Shown here in pieces: positions 53,176 to 62,066 of a stretch of 64,000 bases of DNA (the first letter of the stretch is position 1; every line of letters begins with the position of its first letter). Made by a program: the position numbers and the translations under genes. The notes below the pieces were generated by a model that saw nothing but the letters and a program-made list of their open reading frames with translations, ran no database searches and was not told where the DNA came from. Origin of the DNA: JBGTSJ01 sp041940305 (GTDB lineage: Bacteria; Planctomycetota; Planctomycetia; Planctomycetales; Planctomycetaceae); assembly GCA_041940305.1 (NCBI GenBank), contig JBGTSJ010000007.1, forward strand, positions 186,001 through 250,000, read 5' to 3'.

Positions 53176-54375
53176 ATGACCATTGACCATTCGTCTCCGC
53201 CCCGACTGATCTACCTCGACCACCACGCCACCACTCCGCTCGACCCGCGCGTCCTGGACGCGATGCTCCCCTGGCTGACGACCCGGTTCGGCAACGCCGC
53301 CAGCATTAGCCATGCCTACGGCCATGAGGCAGCGGCCGCGGTGGAGGATGCGCGGGCCGCCATCGCCGCCGCGCTGAACTGCCGGCCGGAAGCGATTCTC
53401 TTCACCAGCGGAGCCACCGAAGCCGACAATCTGGCGATCAAAGGGGCTCTGCACGGCGGCGGCCGTGCGCAGCGGTTGATCGTCAACGCGGCAGAACACC
53501 GCGCCGTGCTCGACCCGGCCCGCCGCCTCCGCCGCTCCGGCTGTGACGTGCACATCCTGCCCGTCGATGCCTACGGCCGGGTGGAACTCGATCAACTCCG
53601 GAACTCGCTCCGGACGGAGACGCGTCTCGTCTCCGTCATGCTGGCGAACAATGAAATCGGCACGCTCAATCCACTGAACGACATCGCCGATCTCTGCCAC
53701 GAGCACGGAGCCTGGCTGCATACCGACGCCGCCCAGGCCGTCGGCAAAGTCCCGCTCGACCTGCAGCAGTTGCCAGTCGATCTCCTCAGCTTCACGGCCC
53801 ACAAGCTGTACGGTCCGCAGGGAATCGGCGCACTCTACATTCGTCCGGACGATCCCCCCGTCCGCATCTCTCCGCTGATCGACGGCGGCGGGCACGAGCG
53901 CGGACTGAGGAGCGGCACGCTGCCGGTCGCATTGATCGTCGGCTTCGCCCGGGCGGTGCAGATCGCCGTCGAAGGCATGGACGACGAAGCCGCACGAATG
54001 GCATCACTCCGAATGCGACTGTGCGCGGGGCTGTCGGAACGCATCCCCGATGTCGCCGTCCACGGGCATCCGGATCAGCGTCTGCCCGGCAATCTGAACG
54101 TGGGCTTCGAGGGCGTCGACGGCGATGCTCTGCTGGCCGCCGTGGCGGCGGGCGGACTGGCCGTCAGTTCGGGGTCCGCCTGCACGTCGGCGAACCCGGA
54201 GCCGAGTCACGTCCTGCGTGCGATCGGCGTCCCCGAACGCCTCGCCCGTGCCAGCCTGAGGTTCGGCCTGGGGCGCTTCACGACCGCCGAGGAGGTTGAC
54301 CGCGCCGTCGAGATCGTCGCCCGCTCTGTCCAAGGACTGCGCGGGGCTTCCGCCGATTCCGCAACACCCGCTTAG
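53176..54375 (+). CDS. cysteine desulfurase (NifS/IscS family)
   Basis: A 399-residue PLP enzyme that takes sulfur from cysteine for Fe-S clusters or thio-cofactors. YLDHHATTPLDPRVLDAM opens it; TSGATEADNLAI, AEHRAVLDPA with the His over PLP, LANNEIGTLNP, HTDAAQAVGKV, SFTAHKLYGPQGIGAL with the PLP Lys, and SSGSACTSANPEPSHVL with the persulfide Cys follow in order. The Cys loop is of the IscS/NifS type. No iscU or isc genes are near, so the acceptor is unknown. Confidence 0.93.
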   Translation: MTIDHSSPPRLIYLDHHATTPLDPRVLDAMLPWLTTRFGNAASISHAYGHEAAAAVEDARAAIAAALNCRPEAILFTSGATEADNLAIKGALHGGGRAQRLIVNAAEHRAVLDPARRLRRSGCDVHILPVDAYGRVELDQLRNSLRTETRLVSVMLANNEIGTLNPLNDIADLCHEHGAWLHTDAAQAVGKVPLDLQQLPVDLLSFTAHKLYGPQGIGALYIRPDDPPVRISPLIDGGGHERGLRSGTLPVALIVGFARAVQIAVEGMDDEAARMASLRMRLCAGLSERIPDVAVHGHPDQRLPGNLNVGFEGVDGDALLAAVAAGGLAVSSGSACTSANPEPSHVLRAIGVPERLARASLRFGLGRFTTAEEVDRAVEIVARSVQGLRGASADSATPA

Positions 54376-54404
54376 TCGCAGCTGAAAACCCGGCTCAACA
54401 CGGC

Positions 54405-55934
54405 TCAGTTTTCGGTTCCACGGAACAGGCCGCTGGTCGTGCCGTCGGCCTCCTTCTGGACGCGGGCGCGGTTCTGGCGAAACAGTTCGGACACCTGTCC
54501 CGACGACGTCCGATCCTGGAACGACTCGTCCACCGACGCGCTCTGCGAACCGGCGCCCAGGTTGTACTTCTTGTTCTCGCCCGGCTGCCACAGCCGCTGC
54601 TGCGGCTTCCAGCCGATGTACTCCAGGAAATCGTTGAGGCGGACGACGCGGATGCCGTACAGCCGGGCTTCGTCAATCAGGGCCTTCTGCTCCGCAAGAA
54701 TGCGGGACGCCAGCTCCTGCTTCTCGACCTGTCCGGAGAATTCAGCCGGGTCGTCCATGTCGCCGATGATCAGAAACTTCGTCCGGGCGGACAGCGTGGC
54801 ATCGAACGGGTCCCGCAGGCCCTCGTCGTTGACGATCAGGTCCACCTTGGCGCCGGCGTTCTCCACGACTTCATGGAACAGGTCCCAGTCGCTGTCGCCG
54901 TCCTCATCCAGGTCCGGGCGGCCGACGATCGCGAAGTACTCGGTGCGGCCGGCAGACCACAGCGGCGTGAAGATGGGGTCCCCTTCCGAAATCGGGCGGA
55001 ACAGGTCTTCATCGAGGATCCGCGCTTCCGACAGGTGCCCTTCGAGGATCCGCGTCACCTCGATCTTCGCCTTGATGTCCTCCACGCCGCGGCCGATGCC
55101 GCGATGGTCCTTCGTGTACACGCTGAACGTCACCTGCGTGCGAAGATTGTCGAGATTGCCAAGGTTGATCCACACAGTGCGGGTGGTGTTGTCGACGGCG
55201 ACGATCTCACCGTCCTCCCGCTCGAAGCTCACCTTCGTCAGCTCTTCCAGTTGGTCCTTGTAGAAGTCGATCTGGTCGTTGAGCTTGGTCAGCCGCTGGT
55301 CGCTGTCGCGGCGGAACCGCTCGTATTCGTCCCGCAGTTCTTCCTTTTCGCTCTGGACGAGGTTGTAGTCGCGCTTCCACTGCTCGATCTCACCGTTCTT
55401 TTCCGAGATCTCCTGCTCGTGCTTGGTGATCTGCGTCTGCAACTGCTGCTCGGATGCCTCCTGCGAAGTCTTGAACTGGTCGACGCGGATGTTCGCCCCG
55501 GACTCAACGGCGACAAGATTGTCGCGATTCTGATTCATGCTGTCCTTAAGCTGCTGGTTTTCGGCCAGCAGGTTGTCCAGCGCGGTTCGCATCGCCTGCA
55601 GCGTCGCCCGATTCGTATTGGCCGCGAGCGTCCCGCCGAAGGTCTGGATGTCATTATTGAGCGCGGCGTAGACCGTGTTGGCGTCATTGACGCCCGGTCC
55701 GCCAAGCTGGTCGAAGTTGTAGCCCAGCCGCGTCTTGAGATCGGTGACTTCCGCCACGCGATTGTCGAAGCTGTTGCGGAGCGTGCTCAGATCCGCGTCC
55801 CGCTGCACCAGATCGCCCTGCGCCACACCCAGGTCCCGGTAGCCGAGGTAGGTGAACACCCCCAGGATTAGGGAGAGCATCACAAAGAACACGAGGGCGA
55901 AGTGGACGGCGGTCGGCTTGTTGGCAGCAGCCAT
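54405..55934 (-). CDS. membrane-anchored coiled-coil protein, unknown function
   Basis: A 509-residue protein. An N-terminal helix (ALVFFVMLSLILGVFTYLGY, residues 13-32) anchors it. A long coiled coil follows to about residue 240 (HEQEISEKNGEIEQWKRDY and LVQSEKEELRDEYERF). Then comes a beta-rich domain (GEIVAVDNTTRTVWINLG; FSVYTKDHRGIGRG) resembling OB- or PDZ-like folds, and a C-terminal alpha/beta domain with FLIIGDMDDPAEF and IRVVRLNDFLEYIGWKPQQ that I cannot name. Its composition suggests a cell-envelope structural or tethering role. It is convergent with the cysteine desulfurase gene. Confidence 0.72.
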   Translation of the reverse strand: MAAANKPTAVHFALVFFVMLSLILGVFTYLGYRDLGVAQGDLVQRDADLSTLRNSFDNRVAEVTDLKTRLGYNFDQLGGPGVNDANTVYAALNNDIQTFGGTLAANTNRATLQAMRTALDNLLAENQQLKDSMNQNRDNLVAVESGANIRVDQFKTSQEASEQQLQTQITKHEQEISEKNGEIEQWKRDYNLVQSEKEELRDEYERFRRDSDQRLTKLNDQIDFYKDQLEELTKVSFEREDGEIVAVDNTTRTVWINLGNLDNLRTQVTFSVYTKDHRGIGRGVEDIKAKIEVTRILEGHLSEARILDEDLFRPISEGDPIFTPLWSAGRTEYFAIVGRPDLDEDGDSDWDLFHEVVENAGAKVDLIVNDEGLRDPFDATLSARTKFLIIGDMDDPAEFSGQVEKQELASRILAEQKALIDEARLYGIRVVRLNDFLEYIGWKPQQRLWQPGENKKYNLGAGSQSASVDESFQDRTSSGQVSELFRQNRARVQKEADGTTSGLFRGTEN

Positions 55935-56408
55935 GAATCATCTCCTGCGGGGACCGGTCGCCGACTCACGCGGCTCGGTCGCTCCGAACTTCCGAAGTGG
56001 GGAGTGTGTCTGTATCTGTTTCGAACGGATCGCGTTGCAACTTCAACGAGCGTTGCCTTCGTCGCCCATTCGGATCAGCTTACGAAAGCGGCATGCAAGG
56101 ACGGATGCATGGCACCGCTACAGGTCGAACGACCCGCAGATGCGGTTCTCATTCTACGGCGTGCGGACATCACACGTGCAGCGAAATCTCCGGAAAATCG
56201 AGTGCGCTGCTCGAATGACTGCCCCGCCGTCCCCGTCGCTTGTCCAGCCGCCGACCATTTCAGTCTACGAATGCACAGGGGCGAGTCAAGCAGATTCCGA
56301 CGAGCGGAGGAGTTCAACCCCGCCGCCGGCGGCTCACAACGTGGTGAATTCTTTCGGCGTCTTCCCTAACATACGCCGGCCAGCACACCGAATCTTCACC
56401 CTGAGCGC
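55935..56408. other. intergenic, nothing recognised
   Basis: 474 bp between divergent genes. It is expected to hold the promoters of the coiled-coil gene and of proB. No repeats, RNA motifs or protein remnants were recognised. Confidence 0.45.
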
Positions 56409-57542
56409 ATGAGCAACCTGGTCCGCCGCGAAGTTGTCGATTCGGCCCGTACCCTCGTCATCAAGGTCGGCACGAACGTCCTGGCCCGCACCGACGACTC
56501 GCTCGACGTCGCCCGCATCGAGGCGCTCGCCGCCCAGATTCACCGCGTCATCCAGACGGGTCGGAAGGTGGTCGTTGTCTCCAGCGGGGCCGTCGGCGCC
56601 GGCATGGGCATTTTGGGGCTCAAGTCCCGTCCCGGCGACCTGCCACACCTCCAGGCCGCTGCGGCCACCGGCCAGGCCCACCTCATGCGCCGCTGGAACG
56701 AAGCCCTCCAGCAGCACGGATACCACGCCGCCCAGATTCTGGTCACCGCCAACGATTTCCGGCACCGCGGCCGGTACCTCAACATCCGCAACACGATCAA
56801 TACGCTGTTCGAGTACTCGGTGGTGCCGGTCATCAACGAGAACGACACGGTCAGCATCGACGAGATCAAGTTCGGCGACAACGACCGCCTCGCCGCCATG
56901 GTCACCAACCTGCTCCACGAGCCGCTGCTGATTATCCTCTCCGTGATCGACGGTCTGTTCGACGGCGACCCGGAGTTGCCCGGATCCAGGGTGATTCCGG
57001 TCGTCGACGAGTGGGACGATGACCTGATGAACCTCGCCTCCGTCACCCGCTCCACCCGCGGCACGGGGGGCATGCACTCCAAACTCGAATCCGTCCGTAT
57101 GGCGACCACCGTCGGGGAATGCGTCGTCATCGCCAACGGCACCGACCCGACAATCCTCGACCGCATCCTCGCCGCCGAAGAAGTCGGCACGCTGTTCCTG
57201 GCCAAGGGGGTCAACATTCCCGCGTGGAAGCGGTGGATCGGATTCACGATCCACCCCAAGGGACGCCTGCATCTCGATGCAGGGGCTGTCCGCGCCATCG
57301 AAGAGCAGGGCAAGTCCCTGCTGGCCGCCGGCATCGCCCGCGTGGACGGCCGCTTCGAGAAAGGAGAGGTCGTCTCGCTCGTCGCCCCCGACGGCCAGGA
57401 GTTCGCCCGCGGCCTCACCAACTACGACGCCCCTCTCGCCTCCAGCATCGCCGGCAAACGGACCGCCGAAGTCAAGCAGATCCTCGGCGACGTCCCCTAC
57501 GTCGAGGTCATTCACCGCGACAACCTGGTGGTGACACGGTGA
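56409..57542 (+). CDS. proB: glutamate 5-kinase
   Basis: A 377-residue enzyme that phosphorylates the gamma-carboxylate of glutamate, the first step of proline synthesis. The amino-acid-kinase domain (about 1-265) has VIKVGTNVLA, VSSGAVGAGMGILGL, ILVTANDFRHRGRYLNIRNT (in parts), PVINENDTVS, FGDNDRLAAMV and TRGTGGMHSKL. The C-terminal PUA domain starts near residue 280 (GRLHLDAGAVRAI). proA is not adjacent. The upstream gap of 474 bp separates it from the divergent coiled-coil gene. Confidence 0.95.
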   Translation: MSNLVRREVVDSARTLVIKVGTNVLARTDDSLDVARIEALAAQIHRVIQTGRKVVVVSSGAVGAGMGILGLKSRPGDLPHLQAAAATGQAHLMRRWNEALQQHGYHAAQILVTANDFRHRGRYLNIRNTINTLFEYSVVPVINENDTVSIDEIKFGDNDRLAAMVTNLLHEPLLIILSVIDGLFDGDPELPGSRVIPVVDEWDDDLMNLASVTRSTRGTGGMHSKLESVRMATTVGECVVIANGTDPTILDRILAAEEVGTLFLAKGVNIPAWKRWIGFTIHPKGRLHLDAGAVRAIEEQGKSLLAAGIARVDGRFEKGEVVSLVAPDGQEFARGLTNYDAPLASSIAGKRTAEVKQILGDVPYVEVIHRDNLVVTR

Positions 57543-57845
57543 TTGGCAACGAAACTTCATGCGCTTGCTGAGCCTCATCGTTCTCCGCATGCGCACCCCG
57601 TCCCCTTCTGATAGAGGAATCGAACACGCGTCCTCCAGGAGTTGAAGTGTGGCTCTCGATCGATCAGCTTTGCACCAACTTCCCATCAACTTTTCACAAC
57701 TCGGTCACGATTCACTACCCCCGCAAGTTGAGAAGTTGCAGAGTTGCTCAATGCACCCCAACCGGTCGCGCAACTGCTCGTTCGTCCAACCTGAAAAACC
57801 GACGCCGATCAACAGCCTGCCATCACTCCAATCGGAGATCGCGCC
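57543..57845. other. intergenic, nothing recognised
   Basis: 303 bp between proB and the sulfatase. No gene, RNA or clear promoter was seen. Confidence 0.4.
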
Positions 57846-59156
57846 ATGCTCCGCCCCCTTCTGACACTGCTCACCATGCTGGCCGCGGCAGCCGCTGCCC
57901 ACGCCGCGCCTCCCAACGTCCTGATGATCATCTCCGACGATCAGGCCTGGACCGACTACGGCTTCATGGGGCACGACACCATCCGCACGCCGCATCTGGA
58001 CAAGCTGGCGTCTGAGAGTGCGGTCTTTCCGCGCGGCTACGTCCCCGACAGCCTCTGCCGGCCGTCGCTGGCCACGATGATTACCGGCCTGTATCCGCAC
58101 CAGCACGGCATCCCCGGCAACGATCCCCGCTTCGATCGCCAGCCCCGGACGCCCCTGCAGAAGCAGCCGGAGTATCTCCGCCTCAACGCGGAGCTGATCG
58201 CCCGCATCGATCACGCCCCCACCCTCCCCCGGTTGCTCGGCACGGAGGACTATCTCTCACTGCAGACCGGCAAGTGGTGGGAAGGGAACTACGCCCGCGG
58301 CGGCTTCACGCACGGCATGACGCACGGAGACCCCGAACGGGGCGGTCGCCACGGCGACGCGGGCCTTACGATCGGCCGCGAGGGCCTGCAGCCGGTCAGC
58401 GACTTCCTCGATGAGGCGGGAGACCAACCGTGGTTCATCTGGTATGCCCCGTTTCTGCCGCACTCGCCGCACAATCCGCCGCAGCGGCTGCTCGACAAGT
58501 ACACGGAAGACGGAGAATCGATCCACGTCGCCCGCTACCAGGCGATGTGCGAATGGTTCGACGAGACCTGCGGCGAACTGCTCGGCATGCTCGATGAACG
58601 CGGCCTCGCAGAGAATACGCTCGTCGTCTACGTCACCGACAACGGCTGGATCCAGGACGAACGCTCGCCGCAGTACGCCCCGCGCAGCAAACGCTCACCC
58701 CACGAAGGCGGCATCCGCACCCCCATCCTGCTCCGCTGGCCCGGCCGCATCGAACCGGCCAGCTACGACGACACTCTCGTCAGCAGCATCGACCTCGCCC
58801 CCACAATCCTCACCGCCGCCGGACTCGAACCCACCGAAGAGATGCCCGGCGTCAACCTGCTCGAAGTCTGCCGCAACCAGGGCCGCACCGATCGCGAAGC
58901 CATCGTCGGCGCCATCTACGAGCACGACGTTCCCAACGTCAACGACCCCGCCGCCGGCCTGATGTACCGCTGGATCATTGAGGGAGACTGGAAGCTCATT
59001 GAGCCAACCGCGGACGGAGAACCTGTCGAGCTCTACAACCTCGCCGAAGACCCGCACGAAACGGACAACCTGGCCGAACAGCAGCAGGAGACGGTCTCGA
59101 TCCTCACCGGGAATTTGTCCGAAATGTCGGCGCCCAACAGGGGACCCGTTCCGTAG
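57846..59156 (+). CDS. exported sulfatase (formylglycine-type family S1) with variant signature
   Basis: A 436-residue secreted enzyme with a signal peptide at 1-20 (LLTLLTMLAAAAAAHA). NVLMIISDDQAWTDYG has the metal-binding Asp pair. The modification site reads LCRPSLATMITGLYPHQHG, where the family consensus Cys-x-Pro-x-Arg becomes C-R-P-S-L. VVYVTDNGWIQDE supplies further metal ligands and SPHEGGIRTPILLRWPG the late His. It probably removes sulfate esters from algal or animal glycans, the role of the many planctomycete sulfatases. The Leu in place of Arg may affect formylglycine formation. No anaerobic maturase is nearby. Confidence 0.88.
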   Translation: MLRPLLTLLTMLAAAAAAHAAPPNVLMIISDDQAWTDYGFMGHDTIRTPHLDKLASESAVFPRGYVPDSLCRPSLATMITGLYPHQHGIPGNDPRFDRQPRTPLQKQPEYLRLNAELIARIDHAPTLPRLLGTEDYLSLQTGKWWEGNYARGGFTHGMTHGDPERGGRHGDAGLTIGREGLQPVSDFLDEAGDQPWFIWYAPFLPHSPHNPPQRLLDKYTEDGESIHVARYQAMCEWFDETCGELLGMLDERGLAENTLVVYVTDNGWIQDERSPQYAPRSKRSPHEGGIRTPILLRWPGRIEPASYDDTLVSSIDLAPTILTAAGLEPTEEMPGVNLLEVCRNQGRTDREAIVGAIYEHDVPNVNDPAAGLMYRWIIEGDWKLIEPTADGEPVELYNLAEDPHETDNLAEQQQETVSILTGNLSEMSAPNRGPVP

Positions 59157-59197
59157 GAGGTGGTCGAGGACAGCGGCGCCGCCAGAGAGGGCCGACC

Positions 59198-60562
59198 TCA
59201 CCCCCCCGCCATTGCGGGCGTGCTTGTGACGCGGCGGGCCTGCCGGTTCGGCTTGCGTTTGCGTTCGCGGCGGATCAGGTCGAGGTAGGGGAAAAAGTCG
59301 ACCTGGATTGTGTGGCGGGCGGACTTGGTGTAGCGGCGCGACATCTTGTCCCAATCCTTCTCAATGGCCCGCAGCATCTCGTCACGCGTCGGCAGGCCGC
59401 ACTTGCCTTCGATGAGGTCGGCCGACCATTCCGACTGGGCTTCCGCCAGCGGCATAATGGCCCCCCAGGGCTGGACCAGCCCGATGAAGTACAGCCCCTC
59501 GTAATCCGGGTGGACGACGTTACGGTACAGCTTCACCCGGTTTTCGTCGGGGTTGATGATCTCGTGATCGAGGAACGGGAACGACATGTCGTAGCCGGTG
59601 GCATAGACGATGACGTCGATCTCCTCTTCGCTGCCGTCGGCGAATGCCACCTTGTTTCCGCGCAGCTCGCTGATCGGCGGCTTCACTTTCGCGTCTCCGT
59701 GGCCGAGGATGTTGCACAGGTCGGCCGAGATGGTGGGATGCTCCTGCAGGACGCGGTGCGTCGGCTTCGGCAGGCCGTAGTAGGAGATCGGGCCGCGCGA
59801 GAACCACAGCCCCTGCGCGAACAGAAACTGCAGCACGCGGAACGGCAGGTACCGCCAGCACCACGGCGGGAGGATGCGGTCCATCGCATAGCCGAACATG
59901 TATTTGGGGATGATGTGCGCTCCCCGGCGCGTCGACAGGAACGTCCTGGCTGCCACGCGAGCCGTCTCGCAGAGGATATCGCAACTCGAGTTCCCCAGCC
60001 CGACGACCAGCACCCGCTTACCGGCGAACTTCGAGGGCTCGCGGTAGTAGTGCGAATGCAAGACTTCGCCGGTGAACTCGCCGGGGTACGTCGGCCAGCG
60101 CGGCTTGGAGTGATGCCCGTTGGCAACCAGCACAGCCGAGTAGCGGCGCGTCGACTTGTTCCCCGCGCGGTCCTGCACAGTGACTTCGTAACCTCCGTCA
60201 TCGAGCGGCCGGACCTGCTCGACAGCGGTCTCGAACGTGAGCTTGTCGCGGAAGCCGAAGTGGTCGACGTAGCTTTCGAAGTATTTGAGGATCAGCGAGT
60301 GATGCGGAAAGTCGGGGTACTCCTTGGGCATCGGATAGTCGGAGTAGGCCATCGTGTCCCGCGACGTATTGATGTGCAGCGTGCGATAGGCCGACGACGA
60401 GCCGCTGTCGTTATTGTAGCGCCACAGTCCGCCGATGCCGGAACCCTTCTCAAAACAGTCGAAAGGGACGCCGCGTTGATGCAGAATCTTCGCGGCGACG
60501 ATTCCGGAGGAGCCGCCGCCGATAATGCAAACCGGGTCGGAGATCACGTCTGACTTCATCAT
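59198..60562 (-). CDS. flavin-containing monooxygenase (FMO/BVMO-like)
   Basis: A 454-residue FAD- and NADPH-dependent enzyme that oxygenates N or S atoms or ketones. CIIGGGSSGIVAAKIL binds FAD; EKGSGIGGLWRYN follows; FTGEVLHSHYY matches the FMO/Baeyer-Villiger fingerprint FxGxxxHxxxY; VLVVGLGNSSCDI binds NADPH; VIVYATGYDMSFPF closes the fold. It lies 153 bp downstream of the KS-beta gene on the same strand and may act as a tailoring enzyme on the product of that cluster. Confidence 0.88.
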   Translation of the reverse strand: MMKSDVISDPVCIIGGGSSGIVAAKILHQRGVPFDCFEKGSGIGGLWRYNNDSGSSSAYRTLHINTSRDTMAYSDYPMPKEYPDFPHHSLILKYFESYVDHFGFRDKLTFETAVEQVRPLDDGGYEVTVQDRAGNKSTRRYSAVLVANGHHSKPRWPTYPGEFTGEVLHSHYYREPSKFAGKRVLVVGLGNSSCDILCETARVAARTFLSTRRGAHIIPKYMFGYAMDRILPPWCWRYLPFRVLQFLFAQGLWFSRGPISYYGLPKPTHRVLQEHPTISADLCNILGHGDAKVKPPISELRGNKVAFADGSEEEIDVIVYATGYDMSFPFLDHEIINPDENRVKLYRNVVHPDYEGLYFIGLVQPWGAIMPLAEAQSEWSADLIEGKCGLPTRDEMLRAIEKDWDKMSRRYTKSARHTIQVDFFPYLDLIRRERKRKPNRQARRVTSTPAMAGG

Positions 60563-60715
60563 CGGATTCGATTCGATAAGGCGCGGGTCACCGCGATTGT
60601 GCCCGGAGACTCGTTGTTCTGACGCGCGGCTTCGCTTCTCTGGCCGCCGCCGAAGCGGAGTATCGAGTCAATGCGTCCCGGGGCGGCGCCCGGAATCAAG
60701 GGAGGGAAATCGGAC

Positions 60716-62029
60716 TCAGGCAGGTGGTTGACCAATGACGAGAGCGGTGTAGTGGGAGGGCCAGCCCCGACTGAGCATCAGGCCGTACTGCAGGGGGAGT
60801 CCTTCACGCGGCTCGCGGACGAAGGCGAGCGGAAGTTCAGGATCCGGCTGCTGCAGATTGACGATCGGGAGCAGCGTGCCCCGGCGCATCGATTCCATCA
60901 TGACGGCCAATTCAACGGATCCGGAGGCGTTGCCGAGGTGGCCCGTCGACGACTTGAGCGTAGTGACCGGCACGCGGCGGGCGTGTGCCCCCAGCGCATC
61001 CAGCAGGCCGGCGCTTTCAATGCGGTCGCCGCTGGGGGTCGCGTCTCCCGTTACATGGACGAAGTCGAGTTGTTCGGGGCGAATGCGCGATTCCCGCAGA
61101 ACACGGGCGATGCATTCCGACAGCAGCCGGGACGAGCGGGAGACGTCCTCGTGCGGGACGCCGGTTGTCGCGGCGTAGCCGAGCAGTTCCGCGTGCACCG
61201 GGGCGCCGCGGGCGCGGGCGGCGTGCAGATCCTCGAGAACCATCAGGCAGGCGCCTTCGCCCGCCACGCTGCCGTCACGATCGACGTCAAACGGCTTGTG
61301 GGCGTGCTGGGGATCGTCGTTGCGCTGCGTCAGGAGCTTGCGGTTCGAGAGCTGCGCGAGGTAGACCCAGTTGACCCACGAGTCGTATCCGCCGGCAAGC
61401 ATCAGGTCAGCTTCACCGCGGCGGAGAGCGCGGAGGCTTTCTCCCAGCGCCATTGTTGCGCCGGACCCGAGCGCCAGAAAGTTGTAGTTGACCCCCTCCA
61501 GCACGTACTCGTGGGCGATGTAGTACATGCAGGCGTTCGGCAGGCCCTCGACGATCGTCTGCGGCGGGATGAGCTTGATGCCTTCTTCGATGAACCGGGT
61601 GTGGTCGAGTTCGCCGGCTTCGTTCAGTCCCTCCTTGATGCCGGTGAAGAAGTTTTCGACCCTGGGCCCCTCCTTCCGGCAGCCGATGGCGATGCCGCAC
61701 ATCTCCGCGTTGGAGAGCGGGGTTGCCAGACCGGAGTCAGCGAGAGCAGCGCCCGCCGCCAGGTAGCCGAAGTCTTCGCCGGGTCGCAGCAGCCGCGCCA
61801 GGCGACCACTCTTGAGTTCCTGGCGAGGATTGAAGTCCGGCACTTCCGAGGCGATGCGGGTGTGGAGAGTGCTCGCATCGAACCGTTTCACTGGTCCGGC
61901 CGCGCAGTCGCCGGCGGCCCAGCGTCGCCAGACTTCGTCTGCGCTGCGGCCGAGGGGCGTCAGCAGGCCGCGGCCTGTCACGACGATCCGACGTCTGGTG
62001 GATGATGTGGGCATCGGTTCATTCGACAC
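60716..62029 (-). CDS. KS-beta-like ketosynthase homologue without catalytic Cys
   Basis: A thiolase-fold protein of about 437 residues closely related to FabF. RRRIVVTGRGLLTPLG opens the domain and LKSSTGHLGNASGSVE keeps the second His. The nucleophile motif, normally xACASG, reads LALGSGATMALGES, with no Cys, and the first His motif AHGTSTP is replaced by VTGDATP. It therefore cannot condense acyl chains alone and fits the role of a chain-length-factor (KS-beta) partner to the intact FabF homologue encoded 37 bp upstream. The GTG at 62029 has AGGA at a good spacing; ATG 62014 is the alternative. Confidence 0.8.
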   Translation of the reverse strand: MSNEPMPTSSTRRRIVVTGRGLLTPLGRSADEVWRRWAAGDCAAGPVKRFDASTLHTRIASEVPDFNPRQELKSGRLARLLRPGEDFGYLAAGAALADSGLATPLSNAEMCGIAIGCRKEGPRVENFFTGIKEGLNEAGELDHTRFIEEGIKLIPPQTIVEGLPNACMYYIAHEYVLEGVNYNFLALGSGATMALGESLRALRRGEADLMLAGGYDSWVNWVYLAQLSNRKLLTQRNDDPQHAHKPFDVDRDGSVAGEGACLMVLEDLHAARARGAPVHAELLGYAATTGVPHEDVSRSSRLLSECIARVLRESRIRPEQLDFVHVTGDATPSGDRIESAGLLDALGAHARRVPVTTLKSSTGHLGNASGSVELAVMMESMRRGTLLPIVNLQQPDPELPLAFVREPREGLPLQYGLMLSRGWPSHYTALVIGQPPA

Positions 62030-62066
62030 CCGGTTTCCTCGCAAACCAGGTGTCTGTCTCAGTGTG

